DNA of 64,000 bases. It comes from Streptomyces sp. NBC_01283. GTDB taxonomy: Bacteria; Actinomycetota; Actinomycetes; Streptomycetales; Streptomycetaceae. The stretch lies in the NCBI RefSeq assembly GCF_041435335.1, contig NZ_CP108430.1:2046001-2110000 (forward strand), in the 5' to 3' direction. Shown here piece by piece: positions 8,982 to 17,293 of the stretch. The first letter of the stretch is position 1, and every line of letters starts with the position of its first letter. The translations under genes were made by a program, and so were the position numbers. The notes beneath the pieces are model-generated. The model was not told where the DNA came from. It saw nothing but the letters and a program-made list of their open reading frames with translations, and made no database searches.

Positions 8982-9497
8982 ATGGCGCACGGCACGCAGA
9001 GACGACCCCTTCCCTCCTCCCGGTCCAGCGGCGGTGGGACCTCCGCTCCCCCACCCGTCCACGCCGCGTTCGCGCTCTGGATCACCGCGGTCGTGGCGGG
9101 CTTCTTCGAGACGGTGCTCATGGTCGGCGGGCTGATCTCGGAGGGCGACACGTCCGCCGGGGAGCTGGCCGGCGGCCTGCTGCTGCGGATGGCCGTGTTC
9201 TCCGCGGCCGTCCTGGTCGCCGTCCAGCTGAGGCGGGGCAGGAACTGGGCGCGTCTGACGCTCGCCGTGGGGCTCGGCGTCCTCGGCACGCTGTCCCTGG
9301 TGGTCGAACCCCTCCGGTGGCTGGCCGACGGCCATGATCTGGGGGACGCCTTCCGGGACCTGGGGGTGGTGGACGTGCTGTTCGGCGCGAGCCGCGTGCT
9401 GCATCTGAGCGCGGTGCTCACGGCGACGGTCCTGATGTTCCGGCCCACCGCCAACGCCTGGTTCAGGGCGCGGTCCACGGCGGCCGGGCGGCCCTGA
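8982..9497 (+). CDS. Four-helix integral membrane protein, unknown function
   Basis: 171 residues with four predicted membrane segments. These are about 30-55 (FALWITAVVAGFFETVLMVG), 67-85, 93-112 (LTLAVGLGVLGTLSLVVEPL) and 133-155, after a Ser/Gly/Pro-rich cytoplasmic N-terminus. I do not recognise a named family, though similar small membrane proteins are common in Streptomyces. The ATG at 8982 follows GAGCGAGG loosely. The gene converges on the transketolase gene, leaving only 6 bases between stop codons. Confidence 0.7.
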   Translation: MAHGTQRRPLPSSRSSGGGTSAPPPVHAAFALWITAVVAGFFETVLMVGGLISEGDTSAGELAGGLLLRMAVFSAAVLVAVQLRRGRNWARLTLAVGLGVLGTLSLVVEPLRWLADGHDLGDAFRDLGVVDVLFGASRVLHLSAVLTATVLMFRPTANAWFRARSTAAGRP

Positions 9498-9503
9498 CCG
9501 GGG

Positions 9504-11345
9504 TCACCGCACGACCGCCTGCTCCACGAGCAGCCGCGCGGCCGCCGCGATGGACTCCGCGTCGATGCCTGCCGCGTGCAGTTGTTCGTCGGGGGACGCG
9601 GATCCCGGCATGGTGTTCACCGCGAGCCGCACCATGCGCGGCACCGGACCCCCGTCGCTGAACGCCTCGGCGACGGCGTCGCCGAGGCCGCCCTCCGGCC
9701 GATGGTCCTCGACGGTCAGCAGACAGCCGGTGCGCTCGGCGGCAGCGCGCAGGGTGGCGCGGTCGACGGGCTTGACCGAGTACAGGTCGATGACCCGCAT
9801 CTGGATGCCCTCGCGGTCGAGATACTCTGCCGCGGTCAGCGCCTCGTGGACGGTCACGCCCGCCGCGACCACCGTGAGCCGGTCGACGTCGGAGGAGCGC
9901 AGGACCTTGGAACCGCCGACGGGGAACTCCTCACCGGGCCCGTAGATGACGGGCGTGTCCCCCCGTGACGTACGCAGGTACCGCACGCCGTCCAGGCCCG
10001 CCATCTGCGCGACGAGCTTCCCCGTCTGGTGGGCGTCGCACGGATACAGGACCGTCGAGCCGTGCACGGAGCGGAACATCGCCAGGTCTTCGAGGCCCAT
10101 CTGGGACGGCCCGTCCTGACCGATGGCGACGCCCGCGTGGGAACCGACGAGGTTGATGCCGGCGCCGCTGATCGCCGCCATGCGGACGAAGTCGTGGGCG
10201 CGGGTGAGGAACGCGGCGAACGTCGACGCGTACGGGACCCAGCCGCGCGCCGCCAACCCCACGGCTGCGGCGACGAGTTGCTGCTCGGCGATGTAGCACT
10301 CGAAGAAGCGGTCGGGGTGTTCCTTGGCGAAGTACTCGGTCCGCGTGGAGTCGCCGACCTCCCCGTCGAGGGCCACGACGTCGCCGCGGGCGGTGCCGAG
10401 CGCGGCCAGCGCCTGGCCGAAGGCGGTGCGGGTGGCGACGGAGTCGCCCACCTCGTGGCGCGGCAGTTCCAGATGACCGCTGCGCGTCGCGTGCAGCGCC
10501 CGCGCGGCGGCGGGCCTGCGCACCTCGACGCGTACGTCGCCCACGCCGCCCAGCTCCTCGACGGCCGCCTCCGGCAGCGGCTTGCCGTGCAGGCCCTCAC
10601 GGTCCTCGGCGGCGGCGACGCCCTTGCCCTTGACCGTGCGGGCGAGGACGACCGTGGGCTGCCGGGTGGTGGAGCGGGCCTCCTGGAAGGCTCGGTCGAC
10701 GTCCTCCAGGTCGTGGCCGTCGACCTCGACGACATGCCAGCCGAAGGCGGCGAAGCGCCGTGCGTAGGCGTCCAGGTCCCAGGCGTGCCGGGTGGGGCCG
10801 CGCTGCCCGAGGCGGTTGACGTCGACGACGGCGGTCAGATTGTCCAGGTGTTCGTACCCGGCGTGCTCGACGGCCTCCCACACCGAGCCCTCCGCGAGCT
10901 CGCTGTCGCCGCACAGCACCCAGACCCGGTAGGGAATCCGGTCGAGCCGCTTGCCGGAGAGGGCCATGCCGACGCCGACGGGCAGCCCCTGCCCGAGGGA
11001 CCCGGTGGCGACCTCGACCCACGGGACGCGGCGCGGCGTCGGGTGCCCTTCGAGGCGGCTGCCCTGCTTGCGGAAGGTCAGCAGTTCGGCGTCGGTGACG
11101 ACTCCCGCCGCTTTGTACGCCGCGTAGAGGAGGGGCGAGGCATGCCCTTTGGAGAGGATGAAGCGGTCGTTGCCGGGATGGTCGGGCCGGTCGAAGTCGT
11201 ACTGCAGATGGTGCGCGAGGAGCACGGCCATCAGGTCGGCGGCGGACATCGACGAGGTGGGATGCCCGGAGCCGGCGGCAGCCGCGGCCCGCACCGAGTC
11301 GACCCGCAACTGCCGTGCGAGCGGGGAGAGTTCGCTGGTAGTCAT
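9504..11345 (-). CDS. tkt: Transketolase
   Basis: A 613-residue thiamine-diphosphate enzyme of the transketolase type (transfer of two-carbon units in the pentose phosphate pathway). The N-terminal half has AAAAAGSGHPTSSMSAADLM, RFILSKGHASPLLYAA and the TPP/Mg motif GDSELAEGS...VVDVNRLGQRG. The pyrimidine domain has DGEVGDSTRTEYFA, AEQQLVAAAVGLAARG and GQDGPSQMGLEDLAMFRS. The C-terminal domain is complete. The protein is shorter than the roughly 690-residue housekeeping enzyme. The motif reads GDS...NR rather than GDG...NN, so it is probably a second, divergent transketolase. A strong AAGGAGG precedes the ATG at 11345. Confidence 0.88.
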   Translation of the reverse strand: MTTSELSPLARQLRVDSVRAAAAAGSGHPTSSMSAADLMAVLLAHHLQYDFDRPDHPGNDRFILSKGHASPLLYAAYKAAGVVTDAELLTFRKQGSRLEGHPTPRRVPWVEVATGSLGQGLPVGVGMALSGKRLDRIPYRVWVLCGDSELAEGSVWEAVEHAGYEHLDNLTAVVDVNRLGQRGPTRHAWDLDAYARRFAAFGWHVVEVDGHDLEDVDRAFQEARSTTRQPTVVLARTVKGKGVAAAEDREGLHGKPLPEAAVEELGGVGDVRVEVRRPAAARALHATRSGHLELPRHEVGDSVATRTAFGQALAALGTARGDVVALDGEVGDSTRTEYFAKEHPDRFFECYIAEQQLVAAAVGLAARGWVPYASTFAAFLTRAHDFVRMAAISGAGINLVGSHAGVAIGQDGPSQMGLEDLAMFRSVHGSTVLYPCDAHQTGKLVAQMAGLDGVRYLRTSRGDTPVIYGPGEEFPVGGSKVLRSSDVDRLTVVAAGVTVHEALTAAEYLDREGIQMRVIDLYSVKPVDRATLRAAAERTGCLLTVEDHRPEGGLGDAVAEAFSDGGPVPRMVRLAVNTMPGSASPDEQLHAAGIDAESIAAAARLLVEQAVVR

Positions 11346-11521
11346 GGCGGGTCCTCCTTGAGGTGGGGCTTCCGGTTCCGGCGGCTCCGCCGGTAGCGCC
11401 GGCCGTCGGTTCCTGGCGTGCGTGACCTCCCGGCGGCCCGGGGACGCGGGACCTCCCGGGTCCCCCCTGCCCACCGCCGTCAAACGCCGCCGGAATGCGG
11501 GCCGGGACCTGCGCGGGCGCC

Positions 11522-11546
11522 GTTTGACCGCCGGTCCGGGGGTTAC
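11522..11546 (+). promoter_or_regulatory. Possible SigB-type promoter before the enolase-superfamily gene
   Basis: GTTT, 14 bases, then GGGTTAC, ending 72 bases before the ATG at 11618. The Streptomyces SigB consensus, as I remember it, is GNNT-N14..16-GGGTAY, so the -10 has one mismatch. An inverted pair GTCAAACG / CGTTTGAC surrounds the region. Weak evidence. Confidence 0.25.
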
Positions 11547-11617
11547 TCGTACGACGACGCGCCGGCGGTTTCGCCCCTGCTGTCCCCCACCCCCGCACGT
11601 GATCCAGGACGGTCCCG

Positions 11618-12718
11618 ATGAAGGACTCAGTGCCCATCGAAAGCCCTGCCATGTCCGCCTACACGGTCCCCGCGGACGCCCCCGAGGCGGACGGCACCTT
11701 CGCGTGGGAGACCACGACCATCGTGATCGTCGAGATCACGGCGGGCGACGCGACGGGCACGGGCTGGACCTACGGTCCCGCGTCCACCGTCTCCCTGCTC
11801 GCCGAGCAGCTCGCCCCCGCCGTCACCGGCCTCGACGCGCTGGACATCCCCGCGGCGCACGCGGCGATGACGAAGGCGGTCCGCAACACCGGCCGCCCCG
11901 GCGCCGCTTCGTGCGCCGTATCGGCGGTCGACATCGCCCTGTGGGACCTGAAGGCACGCCTCCTGGAGGTCCCGCTCGTCCGCCTCCTGGGCGCCGCCCG
12001 CGACGAGGTGCCCGTCTACGGGAGCGGGGGCTTCACGACCTACCACGACACACATCTGGCGGCCCAGCTGAACGGCTGGGTGCACGGCCAGCGCATACCC
12101 CGCGTCAAGATCAAGGTCGGCGAGGCCTGGGGGCGGGCCGCGGCCCGTGACGTGCTGCGAGTGCGCACCGCGCGTGACGTCATCGGCTCGCAGGCGGAGC
12201 TGTACGTCGACGCGAGCGGCGCCTACACCCGCAAGCAGGCCGTCCGGGTGGGCCGGGTGCTCGCCGAGCACGGCGTGGGCTGGTTCGAGGAGCCGGTGCC
12301 TTCGGACGACCTGCGGGGCCTCGCCCTGGTGCGGGACGCGCTGGTCTGCGACGTGGCGGCGGGCGCGTACGGCTACGACCTGTCGTACTTCGCGCGGATG
12401 ATCCCCGCCGTGGACTGCCTCCAGCTGGACGCGACGCGCTGCGGCGGGCTGACCGAGTGGCTGCGGGCCGCCGCCCTCGCGCAGGCGCACGGCATCGAGG
12501 TGTCGGCCCGCTGCGCCCCGCACGCGCATGCCGCGGTCGCCGCGTGCGTGCCGAACCTGCGGCACATCGAGTGGCTGCACGACCATGTGCGGATCGAGTC
12601 GATGTTCTTCGACGGGGCCCTCGACCCGACGGGCGGCACCGTCCGCCCCGACGGCGGCGTCGGCCACGGCCTGGAGCTGCGGCGCACCGAGGAGGTCGAG
12701 GAATACCGGGTCGCGTGA
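11618..12718 (+). CDS. Enolase-superfamily (mandelate racemase/muconate lactonizing type) protein
   Basis: A 366-residue protein with the two-domain enolase fold. An N-terminal capping domain comes first, followed by a barrel with the K-x-K acid/base motif (PRVKIKVGEAWG), the first metal Asp (AELYVDASGAY), the second metal Glu (VGWFEEPVPSDD) and a late His (VSARCAPHAHAAVAA). Such enzymes abstract a proton next to a carboxylate, acting as sugar-acid dehydratases or racemases. The position where the third metal Glu is expected reads DVAAGAYGYD, with Ala instead of Glu, which may impair metal binding. Start ATG 11618; divergent from transketolase. Substrate unknown. Confidence 0.83.
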   Translation: MKDSVPIESPAMSAYTVPADAPEADGTFAWETTTIVIVEITAGDATGTGWTYGPASTVSLLAEQLAPAVTGLDALDIPAAHAAMTKAVRNTGRPGAASCAVSAVDIALWDLKARLLEVPLVRLLGAARDEVPVYGSGGFTTYHDTHLAAQLNGWVHGQRIPRVKIKVGEAWGRAAARDVLRVRTARDVIGSQAELYVDASGAYTRKQAVRVGRVLAEHGVGWFEEPVPSDDLRGLALVRDALVCDVAAGAYGYDLSYFARMIPAVDCLQLDATRCGGLTEWLRAAALAQAHGIEVSARCAPHAHAAVAACVPNLRHIEWLHDHVRIESMFFDGALDPTGGTVRPDGGVGHGLELRRTEEVEEYRVA

Positions 12719-12746
12719 GGGCACCCGGGCCTGCCACGCTCACCGC

Positions 12747-13319
12747 ATGCGAAGGACAGAGGCACTGCTCATCGGGGGCCGTTCCGGGGCCGGCAAGTCC
12801 TCGGTCGGCCTTGAGGTCGCGGCGCTGCTGAGGGCGGCCGACGTGGGGCACGCGTACATCGAGGGCGACGTCCTGGACGCGGTCCATCCGGCACCGGAGG
12901 GCGACCCGCACCGCTGCGGGATCACCGAACGCAATCTCGCGGCGCTCTGGGCGAACTACACGGACCTCGGCTGCCGTCGCCTCGTCTACACGAACACGGC
13001 GAGTGTCCTCGGGAGCGAGGAGCGGCTCTTCACCGCCGCCCTGCGCGGCCCGCGCATCATCCGCGTCCTCCTCACCGCGTCGGACGCCACCGTCGAGGAG
13101 CGACTGACCGCGCGCGAACGGGGCTCGGAGCTCGAACAGCAGCTACGCCGCAGCGCGTTGATGGCCCGGCGGCTGGAGGAGCACGCGGCCGACGGCACGC
13201 TCCGCGTGGCGACGGACGGGCGGCGGGTTCAGGACATCGCGGCCGATGTGGTGGCCGCCACGGGGTGGCACTCCCGGAAGTCACCCGAAACGATCACGTA
13301 TCGCGGCCGGGCCAACTAG
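12747..13319 (+). CDS. P-loop kinase-like ATP-binding protein
   Basis: 190 residues with a Walker A loop GGRSGAGKSSVG at the N-terminus, then HAYIEGDVLDAVHPAP, which may bind the phosphate acceptor. A lid-like stretch follows (LLTASDATVEERLTARERGS) that resembles small-molecule kinases of the adenylylsulfate/gluconate kinase type. The substrate cannot be told from the sequence. It lies 28 bases after the enolase-family gene and 10 bases before the VOC gene, so the three may be cotranscribed. Confidence 0.75.
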   Translation: MRRTEALLIGGRSGAGKSSVGLEVAALLRAADVGHAYIEGDVLDAVHPAPEGDPHRCGITERNLAALWANYTDLGCRRLVYTNTASVLGSEERLFTAALRGPRIIRVLLTASDATVEERLTARERGSELEQQLRRSALMARRLEEHAADGTLRVATDGRRVQDIAADVVAATGWHSRKSPETITYRGRAN

Positions 13320-13329
13320 GCTCGCCCGT

Positions 13330-13683
13330 ATGGAGATCCTGGGAGCCACGCTGCGTATCTGCGTCGAGGACCTGGAGTCCTCGGTCGCCTTCTACGAACG
13401 TCTCGCGGGCGGCACCGCCCAGCGCTTCGAGCGCGAGGGCGTGTCGGTCGCGGCGGTCGGCTGCTTCCTGTTGATGAGCGGGCCCGAGCGGGAGCTGGAA
13501 ATCCTGCGGAAGGTCTCGGCGACGATCGCGGTACCGGACGTCGACGAGGCGTACGCCGTCCTGAACGCGTCCGGCGCCCGGGTCATCGCGGGCCCCCTGC
13601 CGACGCCGGTGGGCCGCAACCTCATCGCGGTGCACCCGGACGGCACGGTCTTCGAGTACGCGGACCGGCGCCCGGCGACCTGA
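13330..13683 (+). CDS. VOC-superfamily (glyoxalase/dioxygenase-like) protein
   Basis: 117 residues forming one vicinal-oxygen-chelate unit (two beta-alpha-beta-beta-beta modules). Features are ATLRICVEDLESSVAFYERL at the N-terminus, IAVPDVDEAYAVLNASGARV in the middle, and NLIAVHPDGTVFEYAD at the end, which supplies the usual metal-side Glu. Members include glyoxalases, fosfomycin-resistance proteins and drug-binding proteins. No specific role is visible. It is close behind the P-loop gene. Confidence 0.8.
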   Translation: MEILGATLRICVEDLESSVAFYERLAGGTAQRFEREGVSVAAVGCFLLMSGPERELEILRKVSATIAVPDVDEAYAVLNASGARVIAGPLPTPVGRNLIAVHPDGTVFEYADRRPAT

Positions 13684-13729
13684 CCGGTCTGCCCGTATCC
13701 TCCACGGCAGGCAGGCCGAACGGAGGACG

Positions 13730-14419
13730 GTGCACGTGGCGGGCAGTACGGCGGACGGTACGGAACGGGTCTCGATGAGCGCCCAGGCGCGCGAGGCCGT
13801 CCGGCAGCGCATCGTGGACCGCCGCTATCCGCTGGGCTCGCGGCTGGTGGAGCGTGAGGTCGCCGAGGAGCTGCGGATGTCGCGGGTCCCCGTGCGGGAG
13901 GCGCTGCGCGCGCTGGTCACCGAGGGCCTGCTGGAACTCCTGCCGCACAGCGGGGTCCGGGTGCGCCGCCTGGAACGTTCCGATGTGCGGCACCTCTACG
14001 AGGTGTGGGAGCCGCTCGCGGTCCAGGCGTCCCGGCTCGCGGCGCGCCGGGTGGCGCGGAGCGCGCCGGACGAGCCACCGGAACTCGCCGCGCTGCGGGC
14101 CACGCTCCACCAGGCCGAGCAGGCGTCGGACGTGGACGACGGGCCGCGCGAGGTCGCCGCGCACACGGCCTTCCACGAGGGCATCGTGACCCTCTCCGGC
14201 AATGCCCTCCTGGCCCGCACGATGGAGCAGCTGAGCTGGCAGCTCCAGCTCCTGTTCGGCATGCGCGCCGAGCCGGACCACATGCGGGCCCAGCATGACC
14301 TGATCTACCGCCAGATCGCTTCGGGCGACGAGGAGACGGCGGCGGCGAGCACGCTCCTGCACGTGCGGGACAGCCAGGCGGTGGCGCTGCGGTCGCTCTT
14401 CGAGGAGAGCGAGGCCTGA
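13730..14419 (+). CDS. GntR-family regulator, FadR subfamily (FCD domain)
   Basis: A 229-residue regulator. The winged helix-turn-helix spans about 15-80 (QAREAVRQRIVDRRYPLGSR, then EVAEELRMSRVPVREALRAL). The all-helical FCD effector domain follows, with its metal-binding His residues (HTAFHEGIVTLSGNALL and HDLIYRQIASGD). FCD regulators usually repress genes for organic-acid, amino-acid or nucleobase use and release DNA on binding the substrate. The GTG at 13730 follows GGAGG. Two copies of TTGGTATACA lie between this gene and the Tat-amidohydrolase gene, so that gene pair is the likely target. Confidence 0.88.
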   Translation: MHVAGSTADGTERVSMSAQAREAVRQRIVDRRYPLGSRLVEREVAEELRMSRVPVREALRALVTEGLLELLPHSGVRVRRLERSDVRHLYEVWEPLAVQASRLAARRVARSAPDEPPELAALRATLHQAEQASDVDDGPREVAAHTAFHEGIVTLSGNALLARTMEQLSWQLQLLFGMRAEPDHMRAQHDLIYRQIASGDEETAAASTLLHVRDSQAVALRSLFEESEA

Positions 14420-14451
14420 GAGCGAGGCTTGAGAGCGGCGACCGAAGCTTC

Positions 14452-14461
14452 TGTATACCAA
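14452..14461 (-). promoter_or_regulatory. Candidate GntR operator 1 (TTGGTATACA, inverted)
   Basis: The + strand reads TGTATACCAA, the exact reverse complement of the second site at 14546-14555. The core GTATAC is palindromic, like many FadR-subfamily operators. It sits 33 bases after the GntR stop codon. Confidence 0.55.
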
Positions 14462-14545
14462 TCATCTCCTCGCTTGCCACGCTTCTAGTCACTCACTGGA
14501 CAATTCATCAGATTCAGCCCTCGACTCCTTGCGGGCCACTCCAGC

Positions 14546-14555
14546 TTGGTATACA
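14546..14555 (+). promoter_or_regulatory. Candidate GntR operator 2 (TTGGTATACA)
   Basis: TTGGTATACA, 45 bases before the amidohydrolase ATG at 14601 and 94 bases from operator 1 in opposite orientation (about nine helical turns). That geometry suits looping or cooperative binding by a dimeric FCD regulator. Confidence 0.55.
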
Positions 14556-14600
14556 AACTGGCGGACGCGTTCCCTCCGTAACCCGTCCTGGAGCAGCCCC

Positions 14601-15878
14601 ATGTGCGTCGAGAACACCCCTCCGCCCTCCTCACGGCTCACCCGGCGTGGCGTCCTCGCCGGTGCCGCGGCGCTCGCCGGGACCACGGCCGTCGTTGCCG
14701 CGTCCGCGCCCCCGGCGAACGCCGCGGGCGGGCGCGAGGGGCGGCCGACCGGCGGTGATCTGGTCATCGAGGGCGGCACGCTCCTCGACCCCTCGACCGG
14801 CGAGGTCACCGAGGACGCGGTGGTCGTCATCGTGGACGGTGTCGTCCGCTCGGCGGGCAGGCGCGGGCGGGCGGACGTGCCCGCGGGGGCCGAGGTGCTC
14901 GACGCGCACGGCAGCTGGATCCTGCCCGGTCTCGTCGACGCGCACATCCACCTCAACACCGCGGCCGAGGCACGCGACGCGGTGCTGCGCGGGGCCACCA
15001 GCGCCCGCAGCGGCTCGACCAACTTCTTCCAGGACATCGCCGTACGGGAGCTGGCACGCCAGGCGCCGGAGCAGGCACCCCGGCTGCGTGCCGCCGGTGT
15101 CTTCGTCACGCCCGACCTGGGCGACACGGTTCTCGCCGACCCGGAGCTGACCCCGCTGGCCAGGCTCCGTGACGGCGTACGCTCGCCCGAGGCGCTGCGC
15201 CGCGTCGTCCAGGTCAACCTCGCCCGTGGCGCGGACGTCATCAAGACCCGGGTCAACGAGCGGGCGGGGCTGCCCGAGCAGGACCCGCTGGCCCAGGTGT
15301 ACGACCGCGAGCAGCTGTCCGCCGTGGTCGCGGCGGCCCGGCGCGGCGGCAAGGGCGTGCTCTGCCACAGCTACAGCGAGAAGGGCTGCGACGACGCGGT
15401 CATGGCGGGCATCCGCTCGCTGGAGCACGGTGCGTTCGTCGGCGAGCGCACGCTGCACGAGATGCGGCGCAGGGGCACGTATTTCACGCCTACCCTGACC
15501 GCGATCGCCGGGCTCGTCGACTCCTCCGACCCCGTGCTCGCCGAGCGTGGCCGCCAGTACCTGCCGGTCCTGAAGCGGGCCGTGCTCGCCGCGCACGAGC
15601 TGGGGGTTCCGCTGGCCGCGGGCACGGACTCCTCCGGCGGGAAGATCAAGCCCATCGGCCGCGAGGTGGAGCTGATGCGGGCGGCCGGGCTCTCCGCGCT
15701 CGACGCGATCCGCACGGCCACCACCGGCGCCGCGAAGCTGCTCGGCCTGGAGCGCACGGCGGGCCGCCTCGCGCGCGGTTTCGCCGGTGACGTGCTCCTC
15801 GTGGACGGCGACCCGCTCTCCGACGTGACGGTCCTCAAGAAGCCCGTACGCGTGGTGCGTTCGGGCATCGCGCTCTGA
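14601..15878 (+). CDS. Tat-exported amidohydrolase (imidazolonepropionase/prolidase-like)
   Basis: 425 residues. The N-terminus is a twin-arginine signal (SRLTRRGVLAGAAALAGTTA, cleavage likely after PPANA). The mature part is a metal-dependent amidohydrolase: VDAHIHLN for the first His pair, DVIKTRVNERAG for the bridging Lys, LCHSYSEKG and RSLEHGAFVG for the next His residues, and AAGTDSSGG for the catalytic Asp. Members hydrolyse cyclic amides or X-Pro type peptides. The ATG at 14601 removes an unneeded upstream extension. It is followed after 74 bases by a second Tat amidohydrolase. The upstream GntR sites suggest substrate-induced expression. Confidence 0.85.
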   Translation: MCVENTPPPSSRLTRRGVLAGAAALAGTTAVVAASAPPANAAGGREGRPTGGDLVIEGGTLLDPSTGEVTEDAVVVIVDGVVRSAGRRGRADVPAGAEVLDAHGSWILPGLVDAHIHLNTAAEARDAVLRGATSARSGSTNFFQDIAVRELARQAPEQAPRLRAAGVFVTPDLGDTVLADPELTPLARLRDGVRSPEALRRVVQVNLARGADVIKTRVNERAGLPEQDPLAQVYDREQLSAVVAAARRGGKGVLCHSYSEKGCDDAVMAGIRSLEHGAFVGERTLHEMRRRGTYFTPTLTAIAGLVDSSDPVLAERGRQYLPVLKRAVLAAHELGVPLAAGTDSSGGKIKPIGREVELMRAAGLSALDAIRTATTGAAKLLGLERTAGRLARGFAGDVLLVDGDPLSDVTVLKKPVRVVRSGIAL

Positions 15879-15952
15879 ACTCCCCCGAGTCGCCCGACTC
15901 CCCCGCCCCTCCCCGCAGTCACCCGCGCACCTCACCCCTCAAGGAGACCCCC

Positions 15953-17248
15953 ATGACGCCTCTCTCCCGCCGCGGCGTGATCGGCGCCGCAGCCGCCCTC
16001 GCCGGCACCGGAGCCGCCCTTTCGGCCGCCGTACCGGCCGCCGCCGCTCCCCGCGGCAACGGCAAGCACCCCAAGGCCGTCGTGTTCCGCAACGTCCGCC
16101 CCTTCGGTGTGAAGACCCCCGTGGACCTGACGGTGGTCGACGGGAAGATCACGGACGACCGGGCGCCCAAGGGCGCCACGGTGATCGACGGCGGCGGCCG
16201 GGTCGCCCTGCCCTCGCTCGTGGACGCCCACATCCACCCGGACAAGACGACGTGGGGCAGCCCCTGGCTGACGCGGAAACCGGCGAGCGGCATCGCCGAC
16301 TACTGCGCCCAGGACGTGGAGGTGTTCAAGAGCCAGCCCCGCCCGGTCGGCGAGCGCGCGTACGGCCTGATGGCGCACGCCGTGACACGCGGCACCCGCG
16401 CGATGCGCGCCCACGTGGACGTGGCCCCGGCCTACGACCTGGCCGGTGTCGAGGGCGTGAACGCGGCCCGCGAGCGGCTGCGGGACGCGCTCGACGTGCA
16501 GATCGTGGCGTTCCCGCAGCACGGCGTGATCCGGACCCCCGGCACGGCGGAGCTCCTGGAGGAAGCGGCCCGCTCCGGCGCGATCGACCTGGTCGGCGGC
16601 ATCGACCCGATCAGCTTCGACCACGCGATGGACGAACAGCTCGACCTGGTCTTCGGTCTCGCGGACCGCCACGGGGTCGGCGTGGACATCCACCTCCACG
16701 ACCGCGACGAGAAGGGCACGGAGGTCCTGCGGGCCATCATCGACCGCACCCGCGCGCTGTCGCTGCGCGGCAAGGTCACGGTCAGCCACGTCTTCTGCCT
16801 GCCGAACCTGTCCGACACCGACCTGGGCAGGATGGCCGCCGACCTGGGCGAGCAGGACATCTCCCTGACGACGGTCGCGCCGAACGAGTCCCTCGTCCTG
16901 CCGATCGCGAAGCTGCGCGAGCACGGGGTGCGGGTCGGGCTCGGCTCGGACGGGGTGCGCGACTCGTGGAGCCCGTTCGGCAACGCCGACATGCTGCACC
17001 GCGCGCACATACTCGGCTGGGTCACCGACGTCCGCCTCGACGACGAACTGGCCGACTGCTACCGCGTGGGCGCGCACGGCGGCGCCGACGTGCTGGGCCT
17101 GGACCACGCGGACCTGAAGCCCGGCGCCCCGGCCGACTTCATCCTCGCGCGCGGCGAGAACGTCCAGCAGGTCCTGGTGGACATGCCGCAGCGGGACATG
17201 GTGGTGCACGGCGGTCGCGTCGTGGCCAGGAACGGCGAGCTGGCGTAA
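15953..17248 (+). CDS. Tat-exported cytosine deaminase-like amidohydrolase
   Basis: 431 residues with a twin-arginine signal peptide (MTPLSRRGVIGAAAALAGTG, cleavage near VPAAAA). The catalytic domain matches the CodA/AtzC group. It has LVDAHIHPDKTTW (HxH), VDIHLHDRDEKGTEV, KVTVSHVFCLPNLSD (His) and GLGSDGVRDSWSPFGNADML, which parallels the Asp loop of cytosine deaminase. By eye, the catalytic Glu after the third His in E. coli CodA is Asp here, so cytosine itself may not be the substrate. AAGGAGA precedes the ATG. It follows the first amidohydrolase and a strong terminator comes after it, so the two form a unit. Confidence 0.85.
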   Translation: MTPLSRRGVIGAAAALAGTGAALSAAVPAAAAPRGNGKHPKAVVFRNVRPFGVKTPVDLTVVDGKITDDRAPKGATVIDGGGRVALPSLVDAHIHPDKTTWGSPWLTRKPASGIADYCAQDVEVFKSQPRPVGERAYGLMAHAVTRGTRAMRAHVDVAPAYDLAGVEGVNAARERLRDALDVQIVAFPQHGVIRTPGTAELLEEAARSGAIDLVGGIDPISFDHAMDEQLDLVFGLADRHGVGVDIHLHDRDEKGTEVLRAIIDRTRALSLRGKVTVSHVFCLPNLSDTDLGRMAADLGEQDISLTTVAPNESLVLPIAKLREHGVRVGLGSDGVRDSWSPFGNADMLHRAHILGWVTDVRLDDELADCYRVGAHGGADVLGLDHADLKPGAPADFILARGENVQQVLVDMPQRDMVVHGGRVVARNGELA

Positions 17249-17255
17249 CCGATCT

Positions 17256-17288
17256 CCCGGGAGGGGCGGCTGCCCCGCCTCTCCCGGG
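17256..17288. terminator. Convergent hairpin terminator
   Basis: 14-base stem (CCCGGGAGGGGCGG paired with CCGCCTCTCCCGGG, one G-T pair) and a 5-base loop. It sits in the 45 bases between two convergent stop codons, so it can end both transcripts. Confidence 0.75.
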
Positions 17289-17293
17289 TACCT

